Assembly (NCBI GenBank): GCA_016190205.1
Contig: JACPQZ010000054.1
Coordinates: 1-6,925 of the forward strand
Origin: Candidatus Omnitrophota bacterium
GTDB taxonomy: Bacteria > Omnitrophota > JACPQZ01
DNA length: 6,925 bases
Direction of reading: 5' to 3'
In this document: positions 5,794-6,925 of the stretch, piece by piece
Numbering within the stretch: position 1 is the first letter of the stretch
Layout: every line of letters starts with the position of its first letter
Program-made: the position numbers and the translations under genes
The notes under the pieces: model-generated
Told to the model about the DNA's origin: nothing
The model's input: the letters and a program-made list of their open reading frames with translations, nothing else
Databases searched by the model: none

Positions 5794-6596
5794 TTAAGGT
5801 TGTAAACGAAAGTCCTCGCGCTGCCGTTTCGATCGACATTTACTTCCACCTTAAACGCTGCGTCTGACCTTGCCTGTTGTACCAGCGTTTTGTAAAGGGC
5901 AGCTGCCTCCCTCGGCGATGTGATCTTGCGGTTATTGATCTTTTTGATCACATCAAACTGTTTGAATCCCGCCTGTGCTGCAAGACCTTTTTCTTCCAGA
6001 CCTATAATCTTTAAGCCTTGGATCCTGCCGTTTGCAAGCGCCGGCCTTAACTCAACCTCCTTGAGAACGGAATTTAAGTTTTTGTATTTTGCCATCACCG
6101 ATTTCTTGTTCACGATCCTTTTGCCACCCTCCGAAGTGATGCACGGAGAATCGAGCGAGTGATCCTGGGAGGGGTAAGTGATCTCCAGGATTTCCTGACT
6201 CCCGCTCGCTCGGGTCAGCACGACCTTGCCCAGCCCTATGCGATCCAAGATAGCGTCTCGGATCCTGTCCCCGGCCGCATACTCGGCTTCATATCCTGTT
6301 CCCTTATCCCGTATCAGCGCCAGAGACCCGTCGGGCTTATCCAGAACGGTTGCTACAAGTTCCAGGTTCAGCGGTTCGTCGGCACGGGCGGTCATGACGT
6401 CAGGCGGCTGGGAATCGATGGCGCGTTCCCGTTCCAGCGTTTGTCTTGCGGGTTCTGCCCCGGGCAGGGCGCGAACGGTATCCCCGGTGAATGTTTTTTC
6501 GGGGCGAACAGGACGGCTGAAGAGCTGTGCTAGCAACAACGCGTTTAAAGCCAAGACTCCTGTTATCACCACGATCGTGCAGAGTTTCATATTCAT
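5790..6596 (-). CDS. GspC-like type II secretion protein with PDZ domain
   Basis: A 268-residue protein with the GspC architecture: short cytosolic start, one membrane anchor (about 7-25), a Pro/Glu-rich linker, an HR-like domain (about 76-140; LNLELVATVLDK, SLALIRDKG, EYAAGDRI, ILDRIGLGKVVL) and a C-terminal PDZ domain (about 184-265; GLKIIGLEEKGLAAQAGFKQFDVIKKINN). GspC links the inner-membrane platform of the type II secretion system to the GspD secretin through the HR domain; PDZ can take part in substrate choice. No other gsp gene is in the window, so it is either a stray gspC or a specialised paralogue. Its ATG directly follows the TGA of the CFI-box gene (no gap), with GGGAG 9 nt upstream; an ATG two codons later is an alternative. 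Its stop overlaps that of the convergent PEP-CTERM gene. Confidence 0.85.
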   Translation of the reverse strand: MNMKLCTIVVITGVLALNALLLAQLFSRPVRPEKTFTGDTVRALPGAEPARQTLERERAIDSQPPDVMTARADEPLNLELVATVLDKPDGSLALIRDKGTGYEAEYAAGDRIRDAILDRIGLGKVVLTRASGSQEILEITYPSQDHSLDSPCITSEGGKRIVNKKSVMAKYKNLNSVLKEVELRPALANGRIQGLKIIGLEEKGLAAQAGFKQFDVIKKINNRKITSPREAAALYKTLVQQARSDAAFKVEVNVDRNGSARTFVYNLN

Positions 6597-6925
6597 TCAG
6601 CCCTTCTCCCTTACCAGTATTTCGCTGAGCGCGATCAGAGGTTTGAGCGCGGCTCTTACGATCCTCTTGATGTGTTCTTTGTCCCTGATGTAATCAGCAA
6701 AGGGCGGGGAATGCCTGTAGTAGAATCTGACAAAGGCGCTTCCCGGCCTGTTGGTCAGCAAATACTCATCCCTGAAGCGGGACAGTATCCTGACTTCGTC
6801 CGCCATGGGCGTTCCAAAGCTCGCGGTAGCGATGAAACAACTCGCTGCGCTTCCACCCCCGCCTCCGCCGCCGCCTCCGCCGCCGCCCAAATTGCCTCCA
6901 CCACCCTCTCCGCCCAGATCGAAAA
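6597..6925 (-). CDS. CFI-box-CTERM domain protein, C-terminal part (5' end outside window)
   Basis: The frame is open to the window edge; 109 complete codons are visible. A Gly-rich stretch including an uninterrupted run of 12 Gly leads into the CFI-box motif SCFIATASFG, then FRDEYLLTNRPGSAFVRFYY and SPPFADYI, a hydrophobic helix-prone end (IVRAALKPLIALSEIL) and the stop. NCBI names such ends 'CFI-box-CTERM'; they sit at the C-terminus of otherwise varied, often exported proteins after Gly-rich linkers, so a sorting or anchoring role is suspected but unproven. The single Cys and the Gly spacer recall Cys-containing C-terminal sorting signals such as Myxo-CTERM. A TTG at 6890 could start a short product, but the frame remains open upstream and continues the same Gly-rich composition, so a longer protein is more likely. 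It is translationally adjacent to the gspC-like gene. Confidence 0.8.
   Translation of the reverse strand, partial: FDLGGEGGGGNLGGGGGGGGGGGGSAASCFIATASFGTPMADEVRILSRFRDEYLLTNRPGSAFVRFYYRHSPPFADYIRDKEHIKRIVRAALKPLIALSEILVREKG
6852..6888 (-). repeat. Polyglycine-coding GGC/GGA/GGG tract
   Basis: GGC, GGA, GGG and GGT codons encode 12 consecutive Gly directly before the CFI-box, with another Gly-rich cluster (GGEGGGGN) further upstream on the same strand. This is a flexible spacer and a slippage-prone tract. Confidence 0.75.

Noticed and set aside
6159-6693. Overlapping + strand frames opposite the gspC-like gene
   Set aside because: The minus-strand frame has anchor, HR-like and PDZ features; the plus frames are Ser/Arg-rich shadows.

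Overview
The window looks like chromosomal DNA of a Gram-negative, GC-rich bacterium that makes exopolysaccharide and sorts PEP-CTERM proteins. The combination of an exosortase, a separate EpsI protein, PEP-CTERM substrates, a sigma-54 type promoter and a GspC-like protein fits Desulfobacterota and similar lineages. The sequence alone does not fix the taxon.

Left part (1-3860, + strand). The window opens with the 3' end of a gene for a divergent CFI-box-like C-terminal domain. Its last codons run through a 7-bp tandem repeat and into the start of wecB. A tight operon follows: wecB (UDP-GlcNAc 2-epimerase), a NodB-like deacetylase-fold candidate, exosortase, and epsI. Junctions overlap or are only 2 bp apart, and Shine-Dalgarno sites lie inside the upstream genes. 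This is the core of an exosortase-linked exopolysaccharide locus: wecB supplies ManNAc precursors, the deacetylase-like protein may edit the glycan, and XrtX/EpsI form the sorting and export-associated pair.

Middle (3861-4264). This is the only sizeable gene-free stretch. It holds a 178-bp nested palindrome with perfect 17-bp ends, starting directly after epsI. An AT-rich segment follows, with a near-consensus sigma-54 promoter (TGGCAT-N5-TTGCT) about 65 bp before the next gene.

Right part (4265-5793, + strand). Two genes driven from that promoter encode PEP-CTERM proteins. The first is a canonical secreted substrate. The second is a Gly/Asp-rich protein with an additional hydrophobic segment and an unusual tail after the PEP-CTERM signal. 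These are the likely substrates of the exosortase encoded upstream.

Far right (5790-6925, - strand). A convergent two-gene unit encodes a CFI-box-CTERM protein (5' end outside the window) with a long polyglycine linker, then directly a GspC-like protein (signal anchor, HR-like domain, PDZ domain). Its stop codon interlocks with that of the second PEP-CTERM gene (TTAATTAA), so no room is left for a terminator. CFI-box-type domains therefore sit at both edges of the exosortase/PEP-CTERM locus. The pairing of a CFI-box protein with a private GspC-like protein is the most interesting candidate for an undescribed system here.
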